Positions 1 through 7,497 of a stretch of 64,000 bases of DNA are shown in pieces (positions within the stretch are counted from its first letter, which is position 1; every line of letters begins with the position of its first letter). The notes under the pieces are model-generated. The model saw only the letters and a program-made list of their open reading frames with translations, did no database searches and had not been told where the DNA came from. This stretch comes from Candidatus Micropelagos thuwalensis (GTDB lineage Bacteria > Pseudomonadota > Alphaproteobacteria > RS24): assembly GCF_000469155.1 (NCBI RefSeq), contig NZ_AWXE01000001.1, forward strand, positions 434,001 to 498,000. The letters run 5' to 3'. A program made the position numbers and the translations under genes.

Positions 1-676
1 ACGGCGGCGGGTTATCGGAGTGGTAATATATCTCGGCATAAGCAAGGTCTGAAAGAATTAAAATATCATTTTTTTTACAATAGCTTACGACTTCTTTATA
101 AAAATCCAGATCAACCACTTCAGCAGTTGGATTGCCTGGAAAATTCAAAACCAGAGCCTTGGGGAGCGGCACGGAATTACGAACATTCTGATCCAAAACT
201 TCAAAGAAACCGTCAGGTGTGGACATAGTATCTGGGAGAATTGGCAAATGCTGAATGGTCGCACCAGAAATGATAAAGCCAAAAGCGTGGATTGGATAAG
301 TCGGATTTGGAACCAGAATAACATCGCCTGGGTTAACCATAGCTTGAGCCATATTAGCGAAGCCTTCTTTAGATCCAAGTGTGGCAATAATCTCGGTGTC
401 GGGGTTTAGTTTGACCCCAAAACGACGTTCATAATATCTCGCTTGAGACTGGCGCAAACCCGGAATACCCTTTGAGGCAGAATATCTGTGAGTTTTAGGG
501 TTATTAACAGTCTCCACCAATTTATCGACTATGTGCTTAGGGGTCGGCAAATCCGGGTTTCCCATACCAAAGTCAATAATATCTGCCCCATCTGAACGTG
601 CCTGATATTTGAGCTTGTTTACCTGCTCAAACACATAGGGGGGAAGTCTTTGTATTCTTTGAAAATCTTGAACCAT
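1..676 (-). CDS. Class I/II PLP aminotransferase (AlaC/LL-DAP aminotransferase-like), 3' end cut by window
   Basis: The reverse strand reads open for 225 codons from the ATG at 676 to the window edge, so only the N-terminal half is present. Visible fold-type I aminotransferase motifs are GMGNPDLPTP (about residues 37-46), the YSASKGIPGLR substrate-loop region (65-75), NFPGNPTAEV (178-187) and SDLAYAE (209-215), which holds the PLP-ring aspartate and tyrosine. The PLP lysine lies outside the window. Such proteins transfer an amino group between an amino acid (often alanine or aspartate) and a 2-oxo acid in the cytoplasm. In many alphaproteobacteria this family precedes homoserine dehydrogenase, which cannot be checked here. 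Substrate specificity is not determinable from the fragment. Confidence 0.9.
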   Translation of the reverse strand, partial: MVQDFQRIQRLPPYVFEQVNKLKYQARSDGADIIDFGMGNPDLPTPKHIVDKLVETVNNPKTHRYSASKGIPGLRQSQARYYERRFGVKLNPDTEIIATLGSKEGFANMAQAMVNPGDVILVPNPTYPIHAFGFIISGATIQHLPILPDTMSTPDGFFEVLDQNVRNSVPLPKALVLNFPGNPTAEVVDLDFYKEVVSYCKKNDILILSDLAYAEIYYHSDNPPP

Positions 677-744
677 GTGAATTTCTTAATCATCGATAAT
701 AATAAGTTTATTATACCTTTAATTGCGGCAAGCTTATGGCAAGT

Positions 745-1140
745 CTACTGCACCACACCAGATAAACCAGGAAAGGCGGGGGTTTTCTTCTGCTGTTGAG
801 TTTGATTTTCCGCCGATGGCTCCTCTTCGTTATTAAGAGGAGGTTCTGAAAGAGGTTTTGTCTCAACCGGCTGAGACGGCTGAGGGGTAATCCCTTCATC
901 TGTTTGCAATGACGGCAATCTGGATAGTGAACCACCCCGCAGGATGAAATCTGAGTGAGCGCGATTTTCAACATCAGCTTTCAAAACATCTGAACGCGCC
1001 GCCTTGCTTTGGAAAATATCACTATAAATATCTAGAGGATTCAAGGCACTCGAACACCCCGCAAGCCCGAATGAAATCACAAGCGTTAAAATCAAAAGCT
1101 TGGGAAAAAGAAAAAAACCATAGGTTGAAAATATCTTCAT
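745..1140 (-). CDS. Small predicted lipoprotein of unknown function
   Basis: This is a 131-residue protein if started at the ATG at 1140; a longer reading would need a TTG at 1155. The N-terminus has a lysine-poor signal sequence with a long hydrophobic stretch ending in a lipobox, LAGC followed by SS, so it is predicted to be lipidated on Cys about 28 and anchored in a membrane. The rest is polar, low in complexity near the C-terminus (runs of Q, K, P and E), and ends in AFPGLSGVVQ. It lies 22 bp downstream of argC on the same strand and may share its transcript. I do not recognise a domain and assign no function. Confidence 0.7.
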   Translation of the reverse strand: MKIFSTYGFFLFPKLLILTLVISFGLAGCSSALNPLDIYSDIFQSKAARSDVLKADVENRAHSDFILRGGSLSRLPSLQTDEGITPQPSQPVETKPLSEPPLNNEEEPSAENQTQQQKKTPAFPGLSGVVQ

Positions 1141-1162
1141 TGAGTATTTGTCCAATTCTAAA

Positions 1163-2206
1163 TCATGGGTAAAGCGGTAATTGTGTTAAACCGCTGGTTT
1201 CTTCAAATCCGCACATGAGATTCATGTTCTGTATGGCCTGACCGCTAGACCCCTTAACCAAATTATCCAGCGTCGCGACCAATATAACCCTATTCGGTAA
1301 CCGGTCATCATAAACCCCTACATGACAATAATTTGACCCCCGCACATGACGTGTCGCTGGTGTTTCATCTGCACCGACAATCCTCACAAAAGGTTTATCG
1401 TCATAAAATGCGTTCAACAAAGCCCTTACATCATCTGCCTTTGCGCCATTAGTTTTTGCGTAAATAGTAACCAACTCACCCCGATTCATTGGCACCAGAT
1501 GTGGCGTAAAATTAATCGTCACATTATCTGAACCTGCTGCAAATCCTATTTCTTGTTCAATTTCTGGTGCATGGCGATGATGCGCAATACTGTAAGGTGC
1601 AAGCCCTTCAGCAATCTCGCAAAACAGATTGGTTTCCTTCAGGCTCCGTCCAGCTCCTGTTGCCCCTGATTTGGCATCAATTATCAAATCGTCACAGCTC
1701 ACCTGCCCTAACTTTATAACGGGCAGCAGAGCCGTTAAAACTGCTGTTGGATAGCATCCGGGACAAGCGACTAGGCGCGCTGACATAATGGAATCAGCAT
1801 AATGCTCACTCAGTCCATAAACAGCCTCAGATAATAAGTCAGGAAAATCATGAGATAGGCCATACCAGTCCTGATAGGTCGTCGCATTTTTAAGCCTGAA
1901 ATCTGCTGACATATCAATAATCTTTACCGTGTCGGGAATGGACGCAATAAGCTTTTGCGATGTGCCATGCGGCAAACCGCAAATCGCAACATCAACATTG
2001 GACCAATCAATCTCGTCAGTGGTTTGTAAAATCTGGGGCGAAACGCCGGAGAATTGAGGATAAATATCGGATAAGTTTTTTCCGGCATGCTGGTGCGCTG
2101 TGAGAGCTGTAATATTGGCAAATGGATGCTCAGCCAGCAACCGAATAGCATCAGCGCCGGTATATCCGGAGGATCCAATAATCACAACATTTACAGCCCG
2201 TTCCAT
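1163..2206 (-). CDS. argC: N-acetyl-gamma-glutamyl-phosphate reductase ArgC
   Basis: A 347-residue protein of the length of class 1 ArgC. It reduces N-acetylglutamyl-5-phosphate to the semialdehyde with NADPH in arginine synthesis, in the cytoplasm. The NADP-binding motif GSSGYTGADAIRLL is at residues 11-24, the catalytic cysteine is Cys151 in ACPGCYPTAVL, and the conserved histidine region HRHAPEIEQ is at about 210-218. It sits 15 bp after the fabZ-like gene and near rpsI-rplM, a neighbourhood commonly seen for argC in alphaproteobacteria. No other arginine gene is in the window. Confidence 0.97.
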   Translation of the reverse strand: MERAVNVVIIGSSGYTGADAIRLLAEHPFANITALTAHQHAGKNLSDIYPQFSGVSPQILQTTDEIDWSNVDVAICGLPHGTSQKLIASIPDTVKIIDMSADFRLKNATTYQDWYGLSHDFPDLLSEAVYGLSEHYADSIMSARLVACPGCYPTAVLTALLPVIKLGQVSCDDLIIDAKSGATGAGRSLKETNLFCEIAEGLAPYSIAHHRHAPEIEQEIGFAAGSDNVTINFTPHLVPMNRGELVTIYAKTNGAKADDVRALLNAFYDDKPFVRIVGADETPATRHVRGSNYCHVGVYDDRLPNRVILVATLDNLVKGSSGQAIQNMNLMCGFEETSGLTQLPLYP

Positions 2207-2221
2207 CAGCTCATCTAACTT

Positions 2222-2689
2222 TTACTCTTTTGGTTCATAATTCATGGCCGATACCTCGGCTTGAGTGGCGACTTCTCCATCAACTTTCGCAACACCACTA
2301 TATTTCCATACCGCACCTCTACGGTGAATCAGGTTCACGTCAATTCTAACCTCAGAACCCGGAAAAACAGGTTTTCTGAACTTAACTTTATCAATGCCCA
2401 GGAAATAAATGACCGATGCGTTGATTTCATCTTTTCGGTGATGCGCCACAAGTGCACCCGCCGTTTGAGCAATAGCTTCAATTATCAAAACACCTGGCAA
2501 AACTGGATGTGATGGAAAATGATCAGGCACCCAGAACGCATCTTCAGTTACTTTGAATATACCTGTGCAACTATCTTCACCATTTAAATTTTCCAACGCA
2601 TCTATAAGTTGAAAAGTTCCACGATGGGGCAGAAGTTCTAAAATTTCCTCACGTTCAACTCGTAATTTATTTTCTTTTTTATCACTCAT
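2222..2689 (-). CDS. fabZ: FabZ-like (3R)-hydroxyacyl-ACP dehydratase
   Basis: A hot-dog fold dehydratase of 155 residues, starting at the ATG at 2689 (the longer reading uses a TTG). The catalytic pair is recognisable: His57 in DHFPSHPVLPGVLIIEAIAQ and Glu71 in the same motif. The family removes water from 3-hydroxyacyl-ACP in fatty acid elongation. The usual LLPHRYPFLLVD stretch reads LLPHRGTFQLID, a mild divergence. It lies between rpsI and argC rather than in an lpxD-fabZ-lpxA cluster, so it may be a second paralogue with a different acyl substrate. Whether a canonical fabZ exists elsewhere cannot be seen here. Confidence 0.85.
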   Translation of the reverse strand: MSDKKENKLRVEREEILELLPHRGTFQLIDALENLNGEDSCTGIFKVTEDAFWVPDHFPSHPVLPGVLIIEAIAQTAGALVAHHRKDEINASVIYFLGIDKVKFRKPVFPGSEVRIDVNLIHRRGAVWKYSGVAKVDGEVATQAEVSAMNYEPKE

Positions 2690-2707
2690 AATCAAATACC
2701 ACCCTAT

Positions 2708-2735
2708 AAAAAAGGAGCCACAAGGCTCCTTTTTA
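2708..2735 (-). terminator. Intrinsic terminator after rpsI
   Basis: The stem GGAGCC / GGCTCC (2714-2719 and 2724-2729) with a 4-base loop is flanked by A-runs and T-runs, so on the minus strand the hairpin is followed by six or more T. It lies about 20 bp past the rpsI stop and just upstream of the fabZ-like start, so it separates the ribosomal protein transcript from fabZ-argC. Confidence 0.85.
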
Positions 2736-2755
2736 AACGAGTCTTGTATATTTCA

Positions 2756-3265
2756 CTAGCGTTTAGAGAACTGGAAGCTTCTGCGGGCTTTAGCGCGACC
2801 AAACTTCTTACGCTCGACAACCCGGCTATCACGGGTCAGGAAGCCACCTGATTTCAACACACCTCGCAGTTCGGGTTCGTAATAAGTAAGCGCCTTTGAG
2901 ATACCATGGCGAACTGCACCGGCCTGGCCTGAAAGCCCTCCACCGCTAACTGTAGCGACAACATCATAGGATTCTGGACGACCAGCAGCAACCAATGGCT
3001 GACGCAAAATCATACGCAGTACAGGACGTGCGAAATATGTCTCTTCGCCTTTACCGTTTACCGTAATGCGACCCGCACCAGGCTTAATCCAAACACGCGC
3101 AATCGCATTTTTACGTTTACCAGTAGCGTAAGATCGACCCTGAGCGTCAATTTGAGGTTCCGCAGGTGTTGAAGGTGTCGTTTCAACCACATCGTCTGTA
3201 GGCTGTGATGGCGTATCAGCCTTGAGTGCCTGATCAAGATTTTCGAGAGTTGTTTCTTCGCTCAT
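2756..3265 (-). CDS. rpsI: 30S ribosomal protein S9
   Basis: A 169-residue S9. The family core starts near residue 43 ([17 protein letters not shown]), and the C-terminus ends in the typical basic tail [17 protein letters not shown], which reaches the P-site tRNA in the ribosome. The first 40 or so residues are an acidic, Thr/Pro-rich extension, common in alphaproteobacterial S9. The start codon overlaps the rplM stop by one base (TAATG), so the two are translationally coupled. A strong hairpin terminator follows. Confidence 0.98.
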   Translation of the reverse strand: MSEETTLENLDQALKADTPSQPTDDVVETTPSTPAEPQIDAQGRSYATGKRKNAIARVWIKPGAGRITVNGKGEETYFARPVLRMILRQPLVAAGRPESYDVVATVSGGGLSGQAGAVRHGISKALTYYEPELRGVLKSGGFLTRDSRVVERKKFGRAKARRSFQFSKR

Positions 3266-3741
3266 TATGACGACCTCAGATTTCTTGGAAGATTTTTATT
3301 GTTCATAGATAATACATCCAGAACTTCGGGCTTTTGAGCCTCATGCGGATGCTCTGAGCCCTGATAAATTCTTAAATTTGTGAGTTGCTGGCGCGTTAGC
3401 GGCCCACCCGGCATCATTCTTTTGACAGCCAATTCCAAAACCCTTTCAGGAAACTTACCTTCAAGAATTTTCTCAGGTGTTGTCGCCTTAATACCACCAG
3501 GATAACCGGTGTGGCGGTAGTAGGTCTTGTCGCCAGTTTTATTACCGGTGAATTTTACCTTATCGGCGTTGATAACGATGATGTTATCGCCGCAATCCAT
3601 GTGAGGCGTAAAAGTAGGCAAATGCTTACCTCTCAAACGCATTGCGATAATGGAAGCCAAACGACCGACAACTAAGTTTTCGGCATCAATCAGCACCCAT
3701 TTTTTTTCAATATCAGCAGGTTTTGCAGAATATGTTTTCAT
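3265..3741 (-). CDS. rplM: 50S ribosomal protein L13
   Basis: A 158-residue L13, slightly longer than the E. coli protein. Characteristic segments are [16 protein letters not shown] near residue 15, [18 protein letters not shown] near 51, YRHTGYPGG, and [21 protein letters not shown] near the C-terminus. L13 is an early-assembly large-subunit protein binding 23S rRNA. It is first in the rplM-rpsI operon, with a promoter recognisable about 45 bp upstream of the start. Confidence 0.98.
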   Translation of the reverse strand: MKTYSAKPADIEKKWVLIDAENLVVGRLASIIAMRLRGKHLPTFTPHMDCGDNIIVINADKVKFTGNKTGDKTYYRHTGYPGGIKATTPEKILEGKFPERVLELAVKRMMPGGPLTRQQLTNLRIYQGSEHPHEAQKPEVLDVLSMNNKNLPRNLRSS

Positions 3742-3784
3742 AAGTCAAAGTCCAATAAATTTGAATGGTACAAATTTTTTAGAG

Positions 3785-3813
3785 TTTCTAAGCCGTCACA
3801 GCATCGATGTCAA
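3785..3813 (-). promoter_or_regulatory. Sigma70-type promoter for rplM-rpsI
   Basis: On the minus strand a perfect -35 TTGACA (3808-3813) is followed after exactly 17 bases by TAGAAA (3785-3790), four of six matches to the -10 consensus. This places transcription start about 35 bp upstream of the rplM ATG. The surrounding 150 bp between rplM and ctaA is very AT-rich and otherwise holds only a 14-base palindrome at 3862-3875. Confidence 0.6.
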
Positions 3814-3894
3814 TATATGATGTAGTAAATTTATACTTTTTTATCAACTATTTATAAATATGGTAATATATTACCTAAATCTAAGCTGTTGGAA

Positions 3895-4953
3895 TTAAAC
3901 AGTTTGAGCCGAGAATGGGGTGTACTGTAATTTATAGACATGATAAACGCTCAGTGCCAGCACAAATACGGCACCAAGCTGGTGGAGAGCACCCAAATGC
4001 ATTGGAACGGCCTGCATTAAGGTGACAATCCCGAGTACAGCCTGCGCGATCACTCCGAACATCAATAATCCTGCGGTTACGCGGGTGGGCGCGTTTTGTT
4101 TAAACTGCGACCAGAAATGTATGATTACTAAAATTAATAGCAGATAAGCACCGATGCGGTGATCAAATTGGACTGTGAGATGGCTTTCGAAAAAATTATC
4201 CATGACCGGCTGCATATCTAGCAAGCCGGAAGGAATAAGAACACCATCCATGTGCGGCCAATCTGTATAGGTTTTGCCGGCATTCAACCCTGCCACCAAA
4301 GCACCAAGCAAAGATTGCATGAAAACCATGAAAATTAAAAAATATCCGAAATAAATTTGTCTCGATGGTTTTGCTATAGCCTGCGCAGGTTGCAGCAAAC
4401 GTAGAGCCTGCCAGAAAACCAAGCAAAAGATAATAAGGGCAAGCCCCAAATGCATAGCGAGGCGGTATTGGCTAACATCGACGCGGTCTGTCAAACCACT
4501 TTGCACCATATACCACCCCATAAAGCCTTGAAGTCCACCAAGAAAAAATATGCCCGTCAGCGGCAAAAAATTCTTTTTGGCTATAAAACCGCGCATGAGA
4601 AAAAACATAAAAGGAATAAAGAATACAGCGCCGATAACGCGGCCAAGTTGCCGATGCCCCCACTCCCACCAGTAAATATATTTAAATTCTTCAAGACTGA
4701 AATCTTTATTGACCAACTGATATTCTGGAATGGCTTTATATTTATCGAATTCAGACATCCAGTCTGCTTGCGATAAAGGTGGTAATGCGCCCGTCACAGG
4801 CTTCCACTCAGTGATGGACAAACCAGAGTCCGTCAGTCGGGTAAGCCCGCCAACCAAAACCATGAGAATTATCAAACTGGCCACACTGAGAAGCCAGATG
4901 CCTACAGCTCGGTTTTCCTTCGTTACATGATTTTTTGAATACAACATATCCAT
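3895..4953 (-). CDS. ctaA: Heme A synthase (COX15/CtaA type 2)
   Basis: A 352-residue polytopic membrane protein with about eight hydrophobic segments. It converts heme O to heme A for aa3-type cytochrome oxidase. Conserved features are GGLTRLTDSGLSITEW (35-50), the first haem-ligand region WWEWGHRQLGR (His100), MHLGLALIIF, FDHRIGAYLL, and MHLGALHQLGAVFVL near the C-terminus, giving the four expected histidines. The long first periplasmic loop (residues 60-95) is typical of the proteobacterial and mitochondrial COX15 form. It stands alone, facing away from the DUF2842 gene. It implies an aerobic respiratory chain. Confidence 0.96.
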   Translation of the reverse strand: MDMLYSKNHVTKENRAVGIWLLSVASLIILMVLVGGLTRLTDSGLSITEWKPVTGALPPLSQADWMSEFDKYKAIPEYQLVNKDFSLEEFKYIYWWEWGHRQLGRVIGAVFFIPFMFFLMRGFIAKKNFLPLTGIFFLGGLQGFMGWYMVQSGLTDRVDVSQYRLAMHLGLALIIFCLVFWQALRLLQPAQAIAKPSRQIYFGYFLIFMVFMQSLLGALVAGLNAGKTYTDWPHMDGVLIPSGLLDMQPVMDNFFESHLTVQFDHRIGAYLLLILVIIHFWSQFKQNAPTRVTAGLLMFGVIAQAVLGIVTLMQAVPMHLGALHQLGAVFVLALSVYHVYKLQYTPFSAQTV

Positions 4954-5069
4954 GTAACGGATTTAAACCTGTGCTCATATCAGGGCAAGATGAAGACTTG
5001 CGACAAATTAACCAAGCCCATCATGATGTGATGAATTGTCAAAGCTCATCTGTCTGCTATATCAAAAGC

Positions 5070-5074
5070 AGGAG
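5070..5074 (+). promoter_or_regulatory. Ribosome binding site fixing the DUF2842 start
   Basis: AGGAG lies seven bases before the ATG at 5081, which selects this start over the upstream in-frame ATG at 5036. Confidence 0.7.
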
Positions 5075-5080
5075 ATAGAT

Positions 5081-5311
5081 ATGAGATTACCCGTCCGCTT
5101 AAGAAAATTTATTGGCATGTTGTTGTTGCTTATTGTGTTGTTTTTTTACGCCATGATTGTCATGACGATTGCAGTCAGCGGATGGATGCCTGCTAACGGC
5201 TTTATCGAATTTATGTTTTATTTGATAACCGGCCTGGCCTGGACTTTTCCTGCGGGAATTATCATCTGGTGGATGCAAAAACCTGAAAAAACTGACAGGG
5301 ATGTCGCCTAA
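5081..5311 (+). CDS. DUF2842 small membrane protein
   Basis: A 76-residue protein with two predicted transmembrane helices (about residues 9-30 and 38-63), joined by the short loop SGWMPANGF and followed by a polar tail beginning WWMQKPEK. The LRKFIG start, the paired helices and the GLAWTFPAG...WWMQKP end match the DUF2842 family, which is widespread in alphaproteobacteria and has no known function. It lies alone between ctaA and the 26-residue ORF on the other strand. Confidence 0.85.
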   Translation: MRLPVRLRKFIGMLLLLIVLFFYAMIVMTIAVSGWMPANGFIEFMFYLITGLAWTFPAGIIIWWMQKPEKTDRDVA

Positions 5312-5320
5312 TTAATTCTT

Positions 5321-5401
5321 TTAATCAATGCTACCGAACTGAGTAATATTCAGTACGATGATGACAGCAATAAAGATAACAATTGGTAAAATAGAAGACA
5401 T
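5321..5401 (-). CDS. Predicted 26-residue single-span membrane peptide
   Basis: A 27-codon ORF with ATG at 5401 and TAA at 5321. The peptide starts MSSILPIVIF, continues as an uninterrupted hydrophobic helix to about residue 18, and ends NITQFGSID, so it looks like one membrane span with a short polar C-terminus. It lies 73 bp downstream of the ABC-F gene on the same strand. From memory, alphaproteobacteria carry short proteins of this shape ending in an N-x-x-E/Q-F-G-x-x-D motif, but I cannot confirm this without a search. The Shine-Dalgarno is weak (AGGTTGAG). Confidence 0.5.
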   Translation of the reverse strand: MSSILPIVIFIAVIIVLNITQFGSID

Positions 5402-5474
5402 AATACGCGCTCAACCTAAACATTTTTAATCTTGTTTGGGGGTAACATGCGTTGATTTCCTCGGCAAGAACATT

Positions 5475-7298
5475 TTATCCTTCCAACTCTTCGCGCAAGA
5501 TTTCTAGTTCCAACCATTCCGCCTCGGCTTCTGCCAGACGTGTTTCAGCTTTTTCAAGTGCCATCGCGGTTTTGTTGAATAGCTCAGGGTCTTTCGTGAA
5601 AAGCGTGCTGTCGAATAAAAGTTTTTTGCTGTCGGCAATAAGCGTTTCAAGTTCGCGCATTTCACCAGGCAGTTGCTCTAAAGCATATTTTTGCTTGTAG
5701 CTTAATTTGGTAATAGCCTTATGTGTTGGTGGGGGACTTGTCGCGTTTTTGTCTAGATTTTTACCTTCGGGCAATTTATGCGCATCTTTATCACCCCCCA
5801 CATCTCCGGCTTTACGCTGCACCAGCATATCACTATAACCACCGGCATATTCTACCCACTGCCCTTCGCCCTCCGAATTGATTACAGAGGTCACAGTACG
5901 ATCGAGAAAATCTCTATCGTGACTTACAAGAATGACTGTACCCTGATAATCTGCAATCAGTTCTTGAAGCAAATCCAGCGTCTCAAGATCTAAATCATTT
6001 GTTGGCTCATCCATGATTAACACATTAGAAGGATGCCGGAGACCGCGCGCCAGCAAAAGACGCGCCAACTCGCCACCAGATAACACATTGGCAGGTGTCC
6101 GCATTTGAGAAGGATGGAAAAGAAAATCCTTCATATAGCCAATAACGTGCATTTTATCTTCACCAATAGTGACATAGTCCCCTGCCCCATCAGTCAGCGC
6201 ATCCTTAATTGTCCAGTCGCGCTTAATACCTGCCCGTGCCTGATCCAGCACAAGCATTTGAAGGTTTTTTCCAAGACGCACATTGCCGACATCAGGTTCC
6301 AACTCACCAATCAACATATTTAGCATGGTGGTCTTACCCGCCCCATTTGCACCGACGAGACCAACTCTGTCGCCACGCTTAATTTGTGTAGAAAACTGGG
6401 AGACAATTTTTTTATCCCCGAAACTTTTGGCAATCTTATCGGCTTTCACCACAAGCTTACCAGACATATCGGCTTCGCTGACTTGCGCCTTCACATTACC
6501 TGCTGGGCCTTGATGATCCCGGCGCTGTTTTTTTAAAGCCGATAATTCAGCCAGCCGCTTTACATTACGTTTACGCCTGCCTGACACGCCATAGCGCACC
6601 CAATGCTCCTCTCGCTCAATTTTCCTGTCGAGTTTTTGAAGTCGCATAATTTCCAGTTCAATCTCCTGATCCCGCCAATCCTCAAAATGATTGAAACCTT
6701 TTTTAAGCAAGCTTGTCTTTCCTCTATCCAGCCATAATGTTGACTGAGACATATTGCTTAAGAATCTTCGGTCATGGCTAATGAGAACCAGCGCGGAGCG
6801 CAAAGACTTTAGTGCATTTTCTAACCATTCAATCGCCGGCAAATCCAAATGGTTCGTTGGCTCATCTAGCAAAAGAATATCAGGGTCAGGCGCCATGACC
6901 TTTGCCAGCGCCACGCGACGCTTTTCACCGCCCGAGAGATTTTCAAGCCCTTGATCGGAAGACAAACGCAAATCCGCCATAAGTTGAAAGGCACGTTGTT
7001 TGTCTTCATTATCCATGAGTTCTGCCAGCACATATTCGCCAATAGTCGAAGCCCCCTTAAATGTCGGGTCTTGGTCAAGATAGCTGACCATTATTCCTGG
7101 CTGGACAAATCTTTCCCCACTATCAGGCTCAACCATTCCAGCAGCAATTTTAAGAAGTGTCGATTTACCTGAGCCATTTCGCCCGACAACACAAAGTCTC
7201 TCACCCGGTGCGATAGACAAATCTGCCCCTTCAAGAAGCGGCGTCACACCAAAAGTCAGGTTTACATCCTGAAGATATAAAATAGGTGGGCTGGACAT
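5475..7298 (-). CDS. uup: ABC-F family ATPase (Uup-like)
   Basis: A 607-residue soluble protein with two ABC domains in tandem and no membrane segments, hence ABC-F. Domain 1 has Walker A GRNGSGKST (about 40-48), signature LSGGEKRRVALAK and Walker B ILLLDEPTNHLDL. Domain 2 has Walker A GANGAGKTT, signature LSGGELARLLLARGL and Walker B LIMDEPTNDLDL. A charged linker rich in Lys, Arg and Glu joins them, and the last 80 residues form a predicted coiled coil, as in Uup. The family acts on ribosomes or DNA branch structures. ATG at 7298 is preferred over the GTG at 7301. Confidence 0.93.
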   Translation of the reverse strand: MSSPPILYLQDVNLTFGVTPLLEGADLSIAPGERLCVVGRNGSGKSTLLKIAAGMVEPDSGERFVQPGIMVSYLDQDPTFKGASTIGEYVLAELMDNEDKQRAFQLMADLRLSSDQGLENLSGGEKRRVALAKVMAPDPDILLLDEPTNHLDLPAIEWLENALKSLRSALVLISHDRRFLSNMSQSTLWLDRGKTSLLKKGFNHFEDWRDQEIELEIMRLQKLDRKIEREEHWVRYGVSGRRKRNVKRLAELSALKKQRRDHQGPAGNVKAQVSEADMSGKLVVKADKIAKSFGDKKIVSQFSTQIKRGDRVGLVGANGAGKTTMLNMLIGELEPDVGNVRLGKNLQMLVLDQARAGIKRDWTIKDALTDGAGDYVTIGEDKMHVIGYMKDFLFHPSQMRTPANVLSGGELARLLLARGLRHPSNVLIMDEPTNDLDLETLDLLQELIADYQGTVILVSHDRDFLDRTVTSVINSEGEGQWVEYAGGYSDMLVQRKAGDVGGDKDAHKLPEGKNLDKNATSPPPTHKAITKLSYKQKYALEQLPGEMRELETLIADSKKLLFDSTLFTKDPELFNKTAMALEKAETRLAEAEAEWLELEILREELEG

Positions 7299-7497
7299 CA
7301 CGATTTCTCAATTATGCTCGAACATTATGAATGGGCTTCATATCACGTCCTGCCACTCCATCCAATGCAACACAGATACCACAATAATAAATCTGAGTTT
7401 ACTGGGGTGTCTTATGATTGTGCTAGCTCTCAAAATTTGAAATTATGGTCTGTAAATGTTATGTGCCTAACACTTTAATCAAACTGAGTCTTCATCT

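Noticed and set aside
7437-7465. Possible promoter TTGAAA-17-TATGTG before mutA
   Set aside because: The -10 match is poor and the surrounding AT-rich sequence gives several equally weak pairs.
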